Shown here piece by piece: positions 16,874 to 25,018 of a stretch of DNA of 64,000 bases (positions are counted from its first letter, which is position 1; each line of letters begins with the position of its first letter). Below the pieces are notes generated by a model. That model had not been told where the DNA came from and did no database searches. It was given only the letters and a program-made list of their open reading frames with translations. Where the stretch lies: positions 3,771 to 67,770 of the forward strand of contig CAZEAN010000014.1 of assembly GCA_964510225.1 (NCBI GenBank). Reading direction: 5' to 3'. Source of the stretch: CAZEAN01 sp964510225 (GTDB lineage Bacteria > Planctomycetota > Planctomycetia > Isosphaerales > Isosphaeraceae). The position numbers were made by a program, and so were the translations under genes.

Positions 16874-17323
16874 TCAGGAGTGGATCTCACCCGTAGATTG
16901 TGGATCTGACTGATCTTCGACCTGATTCTCTTTGCCCATCTTCGAGAGTAGAGTTCGAACCTGGTGGGCGTGCTCTGGGCTCAGTGGGTACGACTTAATG
17001 AGGTGAAGAACGAGGAGCCCTGGTTCGCCATCGTAGAGCCGTTCAACCAAACTATCGTCGCCCACAAGACTGCCCAAGCGTTGCTGGCGGACCTCTTCAG
17101 CGGTGATTAACGGCTTATAGACGAAGGCTAGCTCGGATCGATCACTTCTCACCATCCCCTTCTGTTCGAGGCGGTCGAGGAGAGTAGCGACCGTAGCATA
17201 GGACCAAGACCGTCCATTTGACTTCAAGGGCCCGAGTAGATCACGGACGGTACCCTCACCACGTTCCCAGAGGACTCGTAGGACATCGAGTTCTGAATCG
17301 GGTATGGTCCGACTCTTGGCCAT
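16874..17323 (-). CDS. BlaI/MecI/CopY-family transcriptional repressor
   Basis: A 149-residue protein. The winged helix-turn-helix (about residues 5-75) shows the family signature: LDVLRVLWERGEGTVRDL, then WSYATVATLLDRLEQKGMV, then a basic wing. The C-terminal dimerisation part contains VERLYDGEPGLLVLHLI and the LSPEH segment. These repressors bind palindromes of the KACAnnTGTA type and are inactivated by proteolysis or metal. The gene is divergent from an M48 metalloprotease across a 255-base spacer that contains two matching palindromes, suggesting autoregulation and joint control. It probably heads an operon with the small exported protein and the zinc-ribbon membrane protein. Confidence 0.88.
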   Translation of the reverse strand: MAKSRTIPDSELDVLRVLWERGEGTVRDLLGPLKSNGRSWSYATVATLLDRLEQKGMVRSDRSELAFVYKPLITAEEVRQQRLGSLVGDDSLVERLYDGEPGLLVLHLIKSYPLSPEHAHQVRTLLSKMGKENQVEDQSDPQSTGEIHS

Positions 17324-17474
17324 GACACAAAGTCCAGAAACCGTGGTGAAAGTGCGACTCTACCTCGCGAAACCAGCGGTCTTAGGTCGATGAACCACTG
17401 CACGGATTGAGAGTAGTCAAGTGATGAGTTTTGTGATCAGACTTGATTTCCCTGAATGAGCATTCGTATCCTAA

Positions 17475-17484
17475 GACAGTTGTC
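17475..17484. promoter_or_regulatory. BlaI-type operator half 1
   Basis: GACAGTTGTC fits GACA-N2-TGTC, close to the BlaI/CopY-type operator core. It is the exact reverse complement of the second site 32 bases away, and lies between the divergent BlaI-type gene and the M48 gene. Confidence 0.55.
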
Positions 17485-17506
17485 GAACCAGGTCAACAGC
17501 GATTCC

Positions 17507-17516
17507 GACAACTGTC
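17507..17516. promoter_or_regulatory. BlaI-type operator half 2
   Basis: GACAACTGTC, the mirror copy of the site at 17475. Centre-to-centre spacing of 32 bases is about three helical turns, which would put two repressor dimers on the same DNA face. It is about 62 bases before the M48 start. Confidence 0.55.
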
Positions 17517-17578
17517 GGTTTGTCCTACCAAACGATAGGAAACTGGGCAGACTGATCCGAATGCTCGGAGGGTAGAAG

Positions 17579-18709
17579 TTGACCTCGAATGAACCTCAAT
17601 CTGAATCAGATTACAGAGGTCCTCATTCAATCCGAAGCAATTCGGCGTCTTTAGGTCGCGTTGAGCTTCAACTCCGTCTCTGCTCTCTCGCTCTTATTGA
17701 GTGTTGCTATCGATCGGTTACGGCGTTCTTCGCCCTAATCTCTCTCCTGGCGGGTGGCTTCGTTCCAGTCCTCCGCGGCTGGCTTGACGATCGGGTGAAC
17801 GGCTGGTCCGAGGTCGTTGAGTTGTTGGGGGGCTATTGGCCGAAGCGGACCTTGACGACCCTGGATCGCGATCATGGACTGGTCTTAAACCGGTGTGATG
17901 CTCCCCTGCTCTTTGACGAGATTCGGGAAATTGGCAGAAAAGCTGGCGTTCGCCCTCCCGGTCAAGTCCGGATCACTTACCTTCCGTGCTGCGCGGTAAC
18001 TGCTTGGGGAACTCGATCCCGCGATCGAGCTCTATTAATTGGACTCCCTCTTCTCTCAGTCCTCGATCGATTGGAATTCCGCGCTGTTCTGGCACACGAA
18101 CTGGCACATCTGGCACACGGGGACACAGGACGAGCCGCGCGGACTGCGCAGCTTGTCGATGCCATCGAACAGGATTTTCATGAGTCGATTGGCCCGCGTT
18201 GGAGTCTGCTCCGCTCCTGGACGCGGCTCTGGCAAGGGGCCGCCAGTTGGTTGATTGGACCGATCGCGATCGGTCGGGAAGTACGCGCTGATCGGTTCGC
18301 TGCGAGTCTTGCTGGTGGTATGCCGGCAGCATCGGCGTTGGTCAAGGTCGCCCTGGTCCAGCCACTTTTCCGCGAGGTGCTCGACCACTACGACCCAGTA
18401 GATGCAGAGACGGTGAACCTTTATAGCCACTTCCGATTGTTCTGGAACCAGATCCCAAGCTCGCTCCTAACCGACTTACGCCATCGGGTCTATACGCGGC
18501 CACCTCATCCACCACAAGCTGCGCACCCTCCCCTACTCGACCGCATTGCATTGGTCCAATCTTACCCCGAACGACCGACAACCAATGCAGATTACCTCCC
18601 CGCCGAGACAATCCTGGCCGATATCAGATTTATCGAAGAACTCTTGCATCAGCAGTTGTTTGGAGTTGTGCAGGATCTGGGGCCTTCGGTTTTTCACCGA
18701 ATCAATTGA
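17579..18709 (+). CDS. M48-family metalloprotease, single N-terminal membrane anchor
   Basis: A 376-residue protein with one hydrophobic segment near residues 46-64 and a zinc protease core. HELAH spans residues 173-177, with His173 and His177 as ligands and Glu174 catalytic. The third ligand is Glu234 in GREVRADRFAA. It resembles M48 (HtpX/Oma1-like) proteases more than the four-helix BlaR1/M56 sensors. It starts at a TTG with GGAGGG 6 bases upstream. Divergent pairing with a BlaI-type repressor suggests it could be the protease of a BlaR/BlaI-like circuit, but no sensor domain is visible, so this is inference. Confidence 0.75.
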   Translation: MTSNEPQSESDYRGPHSIRSNSASLGRVELQLRLCSLALIECCYRSVTAFFALISLLAGGFVPVLRGWLDDRVNGWSEVVELLGGYWPKRTLTTLDRDHGLVLNRCDAPLLFDEIREIGRKAGVRPPGQVRITYLPCCAVTAWGTRSRDRALLIGLPLLSVLDRLEFRAVLAHELAHLAHGDTGRAARTAQLVDAIEQDFHESIGPRWSLLRSWTRLWQGAASWLIGPIAIGREVRADRFAASLAGGMPAASALVKVALVQPLFREVLDHYDPVDAETVNLYSHFRLFWNQIPSSLLTDLRHRVYTRPPHPPQAAHPPLLDRIALVQSYPERPTTNADYLPAETILADIRFIEELLHQQLFGVVQDLGPSVFHRIN

Positions 18710-18902
18710 GGCGCAGCCCCCGAGGACAAATTCCAGAGTCGGCGGGAATGGGTCTAGAATCCCTGGACTACTGACCGTCCTTCGTCGCTGAACATTGAAT
18801 GTACCTTTTCAATTCACACGCTTGCAGGATCATCATCAACTTCGAGAACGCTCCGCTTCAGCCAATCGCGTACCAAGACCACTTTTGGAGACCGTTTTGA
18901 CA

Positions 18903-19640
18903 ATGACAGAGCGCACCACTTCGATCGACCGTCGGCAGTTTCTCGGTGGCTTAACGATCAGCGCCCTTGCCTATTCCAACGTCGCCCGAGGTTCCTTTGC
19001 CGACGAACTCACTAGGACCCCAAGGCAAACCGAAGGTCCCTTCTATCCTTCGGAGCTTCCTCTCGATACCGATAACGACCTCTTGATTATCAACGATAGG
19101 ATGACCCGAGCCGTCGGAACAATCACTCATCTCACCGGTCGGGTTTTGAGCCCTTCCGGGGAGCCGATCCGGAACGCTGAAGTCGAGATATGGCAGGTCG
19201 ACAACAACGGTGTTTACCTTCATCCAGGAAGCGCACGGTCGGGTTCGCGTGATACGAACTTTCAAGGATTTGGAAGATTTCTCACAAGCTCGACTGGGGA
19301 ATACTACTTCCGCACGATCAAGCCAGTTGCCTATGACTTCCGGACTCCTCACATTCATTTTATTGTGAAACAAGGCGAATCACGGCTCCTGACCACGCAG
19401 ATGTATATTAGGGGTGAGGAGCTTAATCAACGAGACACGCTCTATAAACGGGTTCCGGAAGGACCACCCCGCGATTCGGTGACGGTTGCCTTTCAACCAC
19501 TGGAGGGGTCAACAATCGGAGAGGAAAGTGCACGATTCGACCTTGTTGTCGGATTGACGCCCGAGGATCCAGAAGAGGATCAGCTTCGGGGCGGGCTCCG
19601 ACGTGGAAACACGTCAAGAGGGAGGCGCCCCCGGCCTTAA
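18903..19640 (+). CDS. Exported intradiol ring-cleavage dioxygenase family protein
   Basis: A 245-residue protein with a Tat-type leader (DRRQFLGGL near residues 9-17), then a protocatechuate/catechol 1,2-dioxygenase-like domain. Visible landmarks are TEGPFYP, the VEIWQVDNNGVY segment with a candidate tyrosine ligand, and YDFRTPHIHF with the two histidine ligands of the non-heme Fe(III). The family opens catechol rings; export through Tat is usual for planctomycete versions, whose substrates are undefined. The ATG at 18903 is preferred over an upstream ATG at 18795 because it places the Tat motif at the N-terminus; GGAG lies 12 bases upstream. Confidence 0.8.
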   Translation: MTERTTSIDRRQFLGGLTISALAYSNVARGSFADELTRTPRQTEGPFYPSELPLDTDNDLLIINDRMTRAVGTITHLTGRVLSPSGEPIRNAEVEIWQVDNNGVYLHPGSARSGSRDTNFQGFGRFLTSSTGEYYFRTIKPVAYDFRTPHIHFIVKQGESRLLTTQMYIRGEELNQRDTLYKRVPEGPPRDSVTVAFQPLEGSTIGEESARFDLVVGLTPEDPEEDQLRGGLRRGNTSRGRRPRP

Positions 19641-19736
19641 TTGATTGATCAAGACGACGATCTGGCTTTGTTCCGGGAATGACCTTGGCTACAATCAATC
19701 GACCCTGGCCAGTCAATGCCGAGCGAGGTCAATCTA

Positions 19737-21056
19737 GTGCGAATCGCTTACTTCGATTGTTTTAGTGGTATCTCCGGGGACATGACCCTCGGCGCCCTGG
19801 TCGATGCTGGGGTATCCCCGGATGCAATTCTGGGCGCAGTCCGTCGTCTCGGGGTCGATTTTGAGTTGACGTTTGAGACAGTACGTCGAGGCGGATTTCG
19901 CGGAACCTTTGCACGAGTGATCGCGCCGGTCGAACATGTCCATCGTCATCTCCACCATATTGAGGCGATGATTGATCGGGCCGAACTCTCCGTCCAGCAA
20001 GCCCGACTGGCGAAACAGATCTTCACGCGATTGGGAGAGGCGGAGGCCGCGGCGCACGGGATTGACATCCAGAAGATTCACTTCCATGAAGTCGGTGCTG
20101 TCGACTCCATTGTCGATATTGTTGGGGCGGCGGTTGGTCTCGATCTTCTTGGTGTGGAACGGTTTGAGGCGTCCCCGATCCCGATAGGAAGGGGTTCGGT
20201 CGTTGCGGCCCATGGTCGGATGCCCTTACCCGTACCCGGAACTGCTGAGCTTCTTAAGGGGATTCCTCTCGCCGACTCTTCTGTCGAAATGGAACTCACT
20301 ACTCCGACCGGCGCCGCGATTGTCAGTACCATTGCCGAACGATTCGGCCCACTTCCTCCGATGACAATCGAATCCATTGGCTACGGTGCTGGCTCGAAGG
20401 AGATCAAAGGGCAAGGGAACCTCCTCCGACTCTTCGTCGGAGAATCGACCGAAGCCCCTGACTCTGATCGTGTTTGGGTACTCGAAACAAACCTAGACGA
20501 TATCCCTGGTGAGCATGTCGGCTACACAACTAGCCAGCTCATGGATGCAGGCGCCCTCGATGCCTTCGTCACGCCAATCTATATGAAGAAGAACCGTCCC
20601 GGTATGTTAGTCTCGGTAATCTGCAACGAACCAATGGTCACAGAACTCGAAGCGATTCTCTTCCGAGAGACCACGACTCTCGGAATCAGACGCTATCCAG
20701 TCGCCCGTCACAAGATGCGGAGGAAGGCTGCCGAGGTTCAATCCGAACTCGGCTCAATTCGCGGGAAGCTCGGTTGGCTCGCCGATCGACCACCGACGTT
20801 TAGCCCGGAATTTGACGACTGCGCACGGATTGCCGCTGAGCGCGGGCTCCCGCTCCGAGAGGTCTATCAAGCAGCGCACCAGGCTTATGCTGTTTCCGGG
20901 GCAGTAACCGTGGAACCTCACGTCACGGACTCGTCAGCTCATCAACACGATCAAGATGACCACGGTCATTCCCATGATGATGGCCACGACGATGATCATG
21001 ACCAGAGTCATCATCACGATCACGATGATCACCATGATCACGGTCACTCTCACTGA
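19737..21056 (+). CDS. larC: Nickel pincer cofactor biosynthesis protein LarC
   Basis: A 439-residue protein of the LarC (DUF111) family, which inserts nickel into the pincer nucleotide cofactor of lactate racemase and related enzymes. The N-terminus RIAYFDCFSGISGDMTLG, the segment IHFHEVGAVDSIVDIVGAA and the segment TTPTGAAIV are family hallmarks. The two halves that are split by a frameshift in some lactobacilli are fused here. The last 38 residues (coded by 20940-21053) contain 16 His and 13 Asp and probably bind nickel. The GTG at 19737 has GAGG 8 bases upstream and gives the canonical N-terminus; the ATG at 19716 would add seven residues. No larA, larB or larE is in the window. Confidence 0.88.
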   Translation: MRIAYFDCFSGISGDMTLGALVDAGVSPDAILGAVRRLGVDFELTFETVRRGGFRGTFARVIAPVEHVHRHLHHIEAMIDRAELSVQQARLAKQIFTRLGEAEAAAHGIDIQKIHFHEVGAVDSIVDIVGAAVGLDLLGVERFEASPIPIGRGSVVAAHGRMPLPVPGTAELLKGIPLADSSVEMELTTPTGAAIVSTIAERFGPLPPMTIESIGYGAGSKEIKGQGNLLRLFVGESTEAPDSDRVWVLETNLDDIPGEHVGYTTSQLMDAGALDAFVTPIYMKKNRPGMLVSVICNEPMVTELEAILFRETTTLGIRRYPVARHKMRRKAAEVQSELGSIRGKLGWLADRPPTFSPEFDDCARIAAERGLPLREVYQAAHQAYAVSGAVTVEPHVTDSSAHQHDQDDHGHSHDDGHDDDHDQSHHHDHDDHHDHGHSH

Positions 21057-21121
21057 CTATCCTTTATTTCAAGGCTTGCTTGTGTGTGATTTGGCAGGAA
21101 TCTCTCTGAGGAGTTGAGTTC

Positions 21122-21691
21122 ATGACGCTTGTCGCCACGGTCTTAGAGTTTCTGACGGCGGCATTCGCGCTTGGAAGTCTCGGGATCTCCCTGATATTGC
21201 TGGTTCTTGGACGCAAGCTGATTGAATCGGTCCAAGATTGGGCTGATCGGATCGAAGCGCAGCTGAACAGAATTGAGTCTACTCTCCGGGATGCCTCAAC
21301 TCCATCTGAAAACAAGCTACGAGGAGGGATGCTTGGTCCCGTGAGACATCGAGTGAGGAGCGATGAACCTGGCCCAAGCCAGTCGAGTCAGGTCCCAGTC
21401 TTGATTCGAGTCCCTGATGTTTCTGTCCGATCGGGTGAGGACGCTCCCCAGACCGAAGCGGCGCGTCGAGCGACGGCTGCTGCTGACTTGGCAAGACGGT
21501 TTACACGCGTCTGGGAGCTTGCGGAGACAGGTACTCCGATTACCGCAATTGCACACGAGACCGGACAACCAACCGGCGAAATCGAGCTTCTCCTTAATCT
21601 CCGGAGGCGGTTGGCAGACCGACCTGGGATCTCCCGGAGCACGATGTCATCGGGAACTGAGACCGACGAGACCGATGGGAAGACCGCATGA
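21122..21691 (+). CDS. Membrane-anchored protein with C-terminal helix-turn-helix-like motif
   Basis: A 189-residue protein. Residues 1-30 form one transmembrane helix, 35-60 a predicted amphipathic coiled coil (QDWADRIEAQLNRIESTL), and the middle is polar. Residues about 128-170 have the pattern ELAETGTPITAIAHETGQ followed by GEIELLLNLRRRL. This matches the short HTH-like tail of DUF2802/DUF6115-type membrane proteins. Function is unknown. Its stop overlaps the start of the next gene (ATGA), so the two are translationally coupled. Confidence 0.6.
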   Translation: MTLVATVLEFLTAAFALGSLGISLILLVLGRKLIESVQDWADRIEAQLNRIESTLRDASTPSENKLRGGMLGPVRHRVRSDEPGPSQSSQVPVLIRVPDVSVRSGEDAPQTEAARRATAAADLARRFTRVWELAETGTPITAIAHETGQPTGEIELLLNLRRRLADRPGISRSTMSSGTETDETDGKTA

Positions 21692-22206
21692 GCCACGATG
21701 GCCTCGATCCCGCTTCCGCTTCCTGTGTCCAGCAGACTCGGTCAGCAGTGATGACCCTGTTGGCGATCGATGGGCTCGCAATCGCGCTGAGTGGGATCCT
21801 CCTCAGACAACGTGAGTCAGGGATTATTCTCTGGGATCCTCTCCAAGCGGGTCGTTTGGCTCACCTCGCGCTGCTCTTCGTGATCTTGGTCGGCATCGTG
21901 ATCCGACTCGTTGGGACCACCCGGACCTTCTTGACACCGCCCGCGTCACGACTGGGTCGGTTCTATTGGTCACATTTTGCGGGGGCCTTCTTCGGCTTCC
22001 TCGGATTACCGATCGGATTTATTTATGGATGGGCAGTGCGGCCCGAACTACGGCATGTCGGGCCGTTTTGGCTCCTGGCAATCGCAATGGGACTCCTCGC
22101 CCTGCCTCGAGTCGAGGAACTCTTTGGTTTTGAGGTTCCACCCACCCAGGGCCGGGTTTCCTCTGCTAATGATCCAACGCACGATGCTGACTCGTTCGGA
22201 AGTTGA
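21688..22206 (+). CDS. Membrane protein of unknown function
   Basis: A 172-residue protein with about four hydrophobic segments (approximately residues 21-38, 55-75, 92-112 and 125-142). I recognise no family. It is coupled by a 4-base overlap to the upstream HTH-like membrane protein and lies 18 bases before the glycosyltransferase, so it belongs to the same run of genes. Confidence 0.6.
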   Translation: MSHDGLDPASASCVQQTRSAVMTLLAIDGLAIALSGILLRQRESGIILWDPLQAGRLAHLALLFVILVGIVIRLVGTTRTFLTPPASRLGRFYWSHFAGAFFGFLGLPIGFIYGWAVRPELRHVGPFWLLAIAMGLLALPRVEELFGFEVPPTQGRVSSANDPTHDADSFGS

Positions 22207-22224
22207 TGAAAACCAGGAAGTGAG

Positions 22225-23481
22225 ATGGATCTGACTTTCCCTGAGCAAGTAGTGATCGGATGCTACGGTGCGATCGTCGGCGTTTGGCCCATTCGCCACC
22301 TCGTGATCACGATCTTGTTCGCCAGGCTCGACATTCTCACCAAGAAGTCGCCGAAGTATCAAGGTGCCGAGGGAGAACCTGTCCCCAAAGTCACCGCGTT
22401 AATTCCCGCAAAGGATGAAGAGGAGACCATTGGAGCTTGCCTGGACTCGGTCCGCGCACAAACTTACCCGTCGCTCGAAATCATGATCGTCGACGACCGG
22501 AGCACTGATCGGACCCGCGCAATCGCAGAAGCCGCGGCCGCCGAAGATCCCCGGATCAGCGTAGTTTCAATTGACCACTTGCCTGAAGGATGGACAGGCA
22601 AAACACACGCGTTGCAGACTGCGCAAGAGACGACCTCGGGAGCCTGGCTCTGGTTCCTCGATGCCGACACGCGTCACCATCCAGACTGCCTCTCGATCGT
22701 GATGCAATATGCACGGAGTCGTCAGGCTTCGCTCGCGAGCCTCTTGCCGGAGCTTCGCTGCGAGACGTTCTGGGAGAAGGCGGTCATGCCCCTCATTGGG
22801 ATCGTCTTGATGCGGACGTATCCGACATTTTTAACCAACAATCCCAAACACCGGCTCGGATTCGCGAACGGGCAGTTCATCTTGATCGAGCGCTCGACCT
22901 ATGACGAAATCGGCGGCCATGCGGCAGTCCGGGATCGTTTTGTGGAAGATATTGGCATGGCCCAGTTGGTTAAAGACGCGGGGAAGTCCGCCTGCACCGC
23001 CATCGCTCCCGAGATCAGCTCGACTCGGATGTACACTTCTTATCGATCTATGGTCCGTGGTTGGAGTCGGATTCTCTACGATGCACACCATCGAAAAGTC
23101 CTCCCCCTCATTGGCAAAATCATTGAGCCGCTAGTGTTTAGTCAGTCCGGAGACATTGCCTTCATTGTCAGTCTGATCATGTTGGCGTTTGGATGGGCGA
23201 CACCGTTTACTTGGTCACTCCTCGGACTGAGTACGATTCATCAAGTTCTGAAACAGTGGGTCTTGTTTCGGATGTATCGAATGACTGCGCCGAAGGATGC
23301 CTGGTATGCACTCTTTTATCCGATCGCTGGTATAGTCTCCGACATCATCACGTGCCGCGCGATCTGGATGTGTCTGACTGGGCAGGTGGTCTGGCGGGGA
23401 ACATCATACCAAAATGCGTCAGCTCTCGTTGAGGGTACGATAGCGGGTCAACCTGACGAAATACAGGATTCGACAGCATAG
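22225..23481 (+). CDS. Family 2 glycosyltransferase, CrtQ/HpnB-like
   Basis: A 418-residue membrane glycosyltransferase. The GT-A domain shows ALIPAKDEEETIGACL, the VDDRSTDRT motif, LPEGWTGKTHAL and the metal-binding FLDADTRHHP (DxD). Later come FANGQFILIERSTYDEIGG, the EDIGMAQLVKDAG region and a Trp-rich acceptor region (RGWSRILYDA). Several hydrophobic segments follow at the C-terminus and one precedes the catalytic domain. The WTGK and GGH segments are shared with CrtQ (diaponeurosporenoate glucosyltransferase) and hopanoid-associated HpnB. AGGAAG precedes the ATG. The following aldehyde dehydrogenase gene supports a carotenoid-acid glycosylation hypothesis, but the substrate is not demonstrable here. 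Confidence 0.75.
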   Translation: MDLTFPEQVVIGCYGAIVGVWPIRHLVITILFARLDILTKKSPKYQGAEGEPVPKVTALIPAKDEEETIGACLDSVRAQTYPSLEIMIVDDRSTDRTRAIAEAAAAEDPRISVVSIDHLPEGWTGKTHALQTAQETTSGAWLWFLDADTRHHPDCLSIVMQYARSRQASLASLLPELRCETFWEKAVMPLIGIVLMRTYPTFLTNNPKHRLGFANGQFILIERSTYDEIGGHAAVRDRFVEDIGMAQLVKDAGKSACTAIAPEISSTRMYTSYRSMVRGWSRILYDAHHRKVLPLIGKIIEPLVFSQSGDIAFIVSLIMLAFGWATPFTWSLLGLSTIHQVLKQWVLFRMYRMTAPKDAWYALFYPIAGIVSDIITCRAIWMCLTGQVVWRGTSYQNASALVEGTIAGQPDEIQDSTA

Positions 23482-23515
23482 CCCGTGGTTGCAGTCATCG
23501 CCAGGAGGGTCCGTC

Positions 23516-25018
23516 ATGCCCACTCCAGTGAAAGAGCTGATCGTGCAGAATCCCTCCACTGGCCTCGAAATCGCGCGGATCCCCGCTACTTCGCTCACTG
23601 ATCTCTCCGCCATTGTTGATCGTGCCCGAGAAGTTCAGCAACTCTGGAGCGAGACGCCTTGGGTGGATCGACGTCGAATCATCCGTCGCTGGCATCGAAT
23701 CCTTTGTGACCGCGCCGATACGATGGCGAGCGCGGTTCAGGAGGAAGTTGGAAAGCCGGTTAGCGAGGCGATGGCTGCGGAGGTCCTCCCTTCGATCGAT
23801 TCCGTCCGTTGGGTCTGCAGATATACCGAGCGAGTATTGCGGAACCGGCGAGTGGGACCAGGCTGGCAACGTTGGCTCTTTATGCCTCCAGCGATCATCG
23901 AGCGGAGGCCGATGGGAGTCATCGGCGTGCTTGGAGCCTGGAACTACCCGATTCTCTTGAATGTTCCCGTACTTGCACATGCACTCGGCGTGGGGAACGG
24001 GGTAGTCTGGAAGCCCTCGGAATACGCGGCACGCGCGGGCCAATTAGTCCAGGAGACCGTCGAGGCCGCTGGTTTTCCCGAGGGACTTGTTGGCCTCGTT
24101 CAAGGAGGGCCGGAAGTCGGTGCTGGTTTGATCGCCTCGGCGCTGGACAAAGCCGTCTTTACGGGTGGTTTGTCAAACGGTCGCGCTGTCCTCGGAGAAC
24201 TCGGAAGATCAGGGATCCCCGCGATTGCGGAACTCTCCGGATTCGACGCCGCGATCGTGTTACCGGACGCACTCCGGCCATCGACGGATGCGGCCCTCAC
24301 CTGGTCGGCATTTGTGGGATCCGGTCAAACATGTATGGCAGTGAAGCGGATCTATGCAGTGGGGTCAATCGCCTCGGATCTCGGAGCCTCAATTGCAAGA
24401 CGCGCTGACCGACTCCGCGTTGGGAATCCGGCCGAGAGCGAAGTGGATCTCGGTCCGCTAATCCATCAAGCAGCGAGGGATGACTTCCACAGTAAGATCG
24501 TGTCCGCGGTGAACGCGGGAGCCAAATTGTTAGCTGGTGGAGGGCCAATCCCTGGGATTGGTTACTTCTATCGACCGACCGTGTTGTTGGCCGAACGAGG
24601 CCAGGAAGCCCCAGAGCGGGTGCTTGAGGGCTGTTTTGGTCCTGTCGTGATCATTAGAGAAGTCGGAGATCGAGAAGAGGCGATCGCTGCAGTCAATGAT
24701 TCTTCCTTTGGATTGGGAGCAAGCGTCTGGGGAACCAACCGACGCCAAGCTCAGGAAGTTGGTCAGCGGCTTCAAGCTGGTGTCGTTAGTATTAATGACG
24801 CCACAACTGTATTCGCTCATGCCTCGATTCCAGTCGGAGGAGTGAAGGCCAGCGGCTACGGTCGGGTCCACGGTGCCGAAGGGCTGCTGGAACTAACGTC
24901 TCCCAGAGTCCGTGTGGCACGACGAGCCGGTGCACCCCGTCCCCAGATCTTTCCCTACTCAGATCGCTTAATGAGGCAATTGATGCTCTACCGACGTTTT
25001 GTGCACCGGTCACGTTGA
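23516..25018 (+). CDS. Aldehyde dehydrogenase
   Basis: A 500-residue NAD(P)-dependent aldehyde dehydrogenase. The core shows PMGVIGVLGAWNYPILL, FTGGLSNGRAV (nucleotide loop), the glutamate region AIAELSGFDAAIV and the catalytic cysteine in GSGQTCMAV. The C-terminal KASGYGRVHGAEGL is typical of the family. The family-usual ELGG glutamate region reads ELSG, with glutamate kept. The C-terminus is basic and could associate with the membrane. The ATG at 23516 has AGGAGG 7 bases upstream and is strongly preferred. It is 34 bases after the CrtQ/HpnB-like glycosyltransferase. Staphyloxanthin pathways use a comparable pair, which is suggestive only. Confidence 0.88.
   Translation: MPTPVKELIVQNPSTGLEIARIPATSLTDLSAIVDRAREVQQLWSETPWVDRRRIIRRWHRILCDRADTMASAVQEEVGKPVSEAMAAEVLPSIDSVRWVCRYTERVLRNRRVGPGWQRWLFMPPAIIERRPMGVIGVLGAWNYPILLNVPVLAHALGVGNGVVWKPSEYAARAGQLVQETVEAAGFPEGLVGLVQGGPEVGAGLIASALDKAVFTGGLSNGRAVLGELGRSGIPAIAELSGFDAAIVLPDALRPSTDAALTWSAFVGSGQTCMAVKRIYAVGSIASDLGASIARRADRLRVGNPAESEVDLGPLIHQAARDDFHSKIVSAVNAGAKLLAGGGPIPGIGYFYRPTVLLAERGQEAPERVLEGCFGPVVIIREVGDREEAIAAVNDSSFGLGASVWGTNRRQAQEVGQRLQAGVVSINDATTVFAHASIPVGGVKASGYGRVHGAEGLLELTSPRVRVARRAGAPRPQIFPYSDRLMRQLMLYRRFVHRSR

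Noticed and set aside
23809..24408. A 199-residue open frame overlapping the aldehyde dehydrogenase in another frame.
   Set aside because: It lies wholly inside a well-supported gene, is extremely rich in Arg, Ser and Cys, and has no family features.
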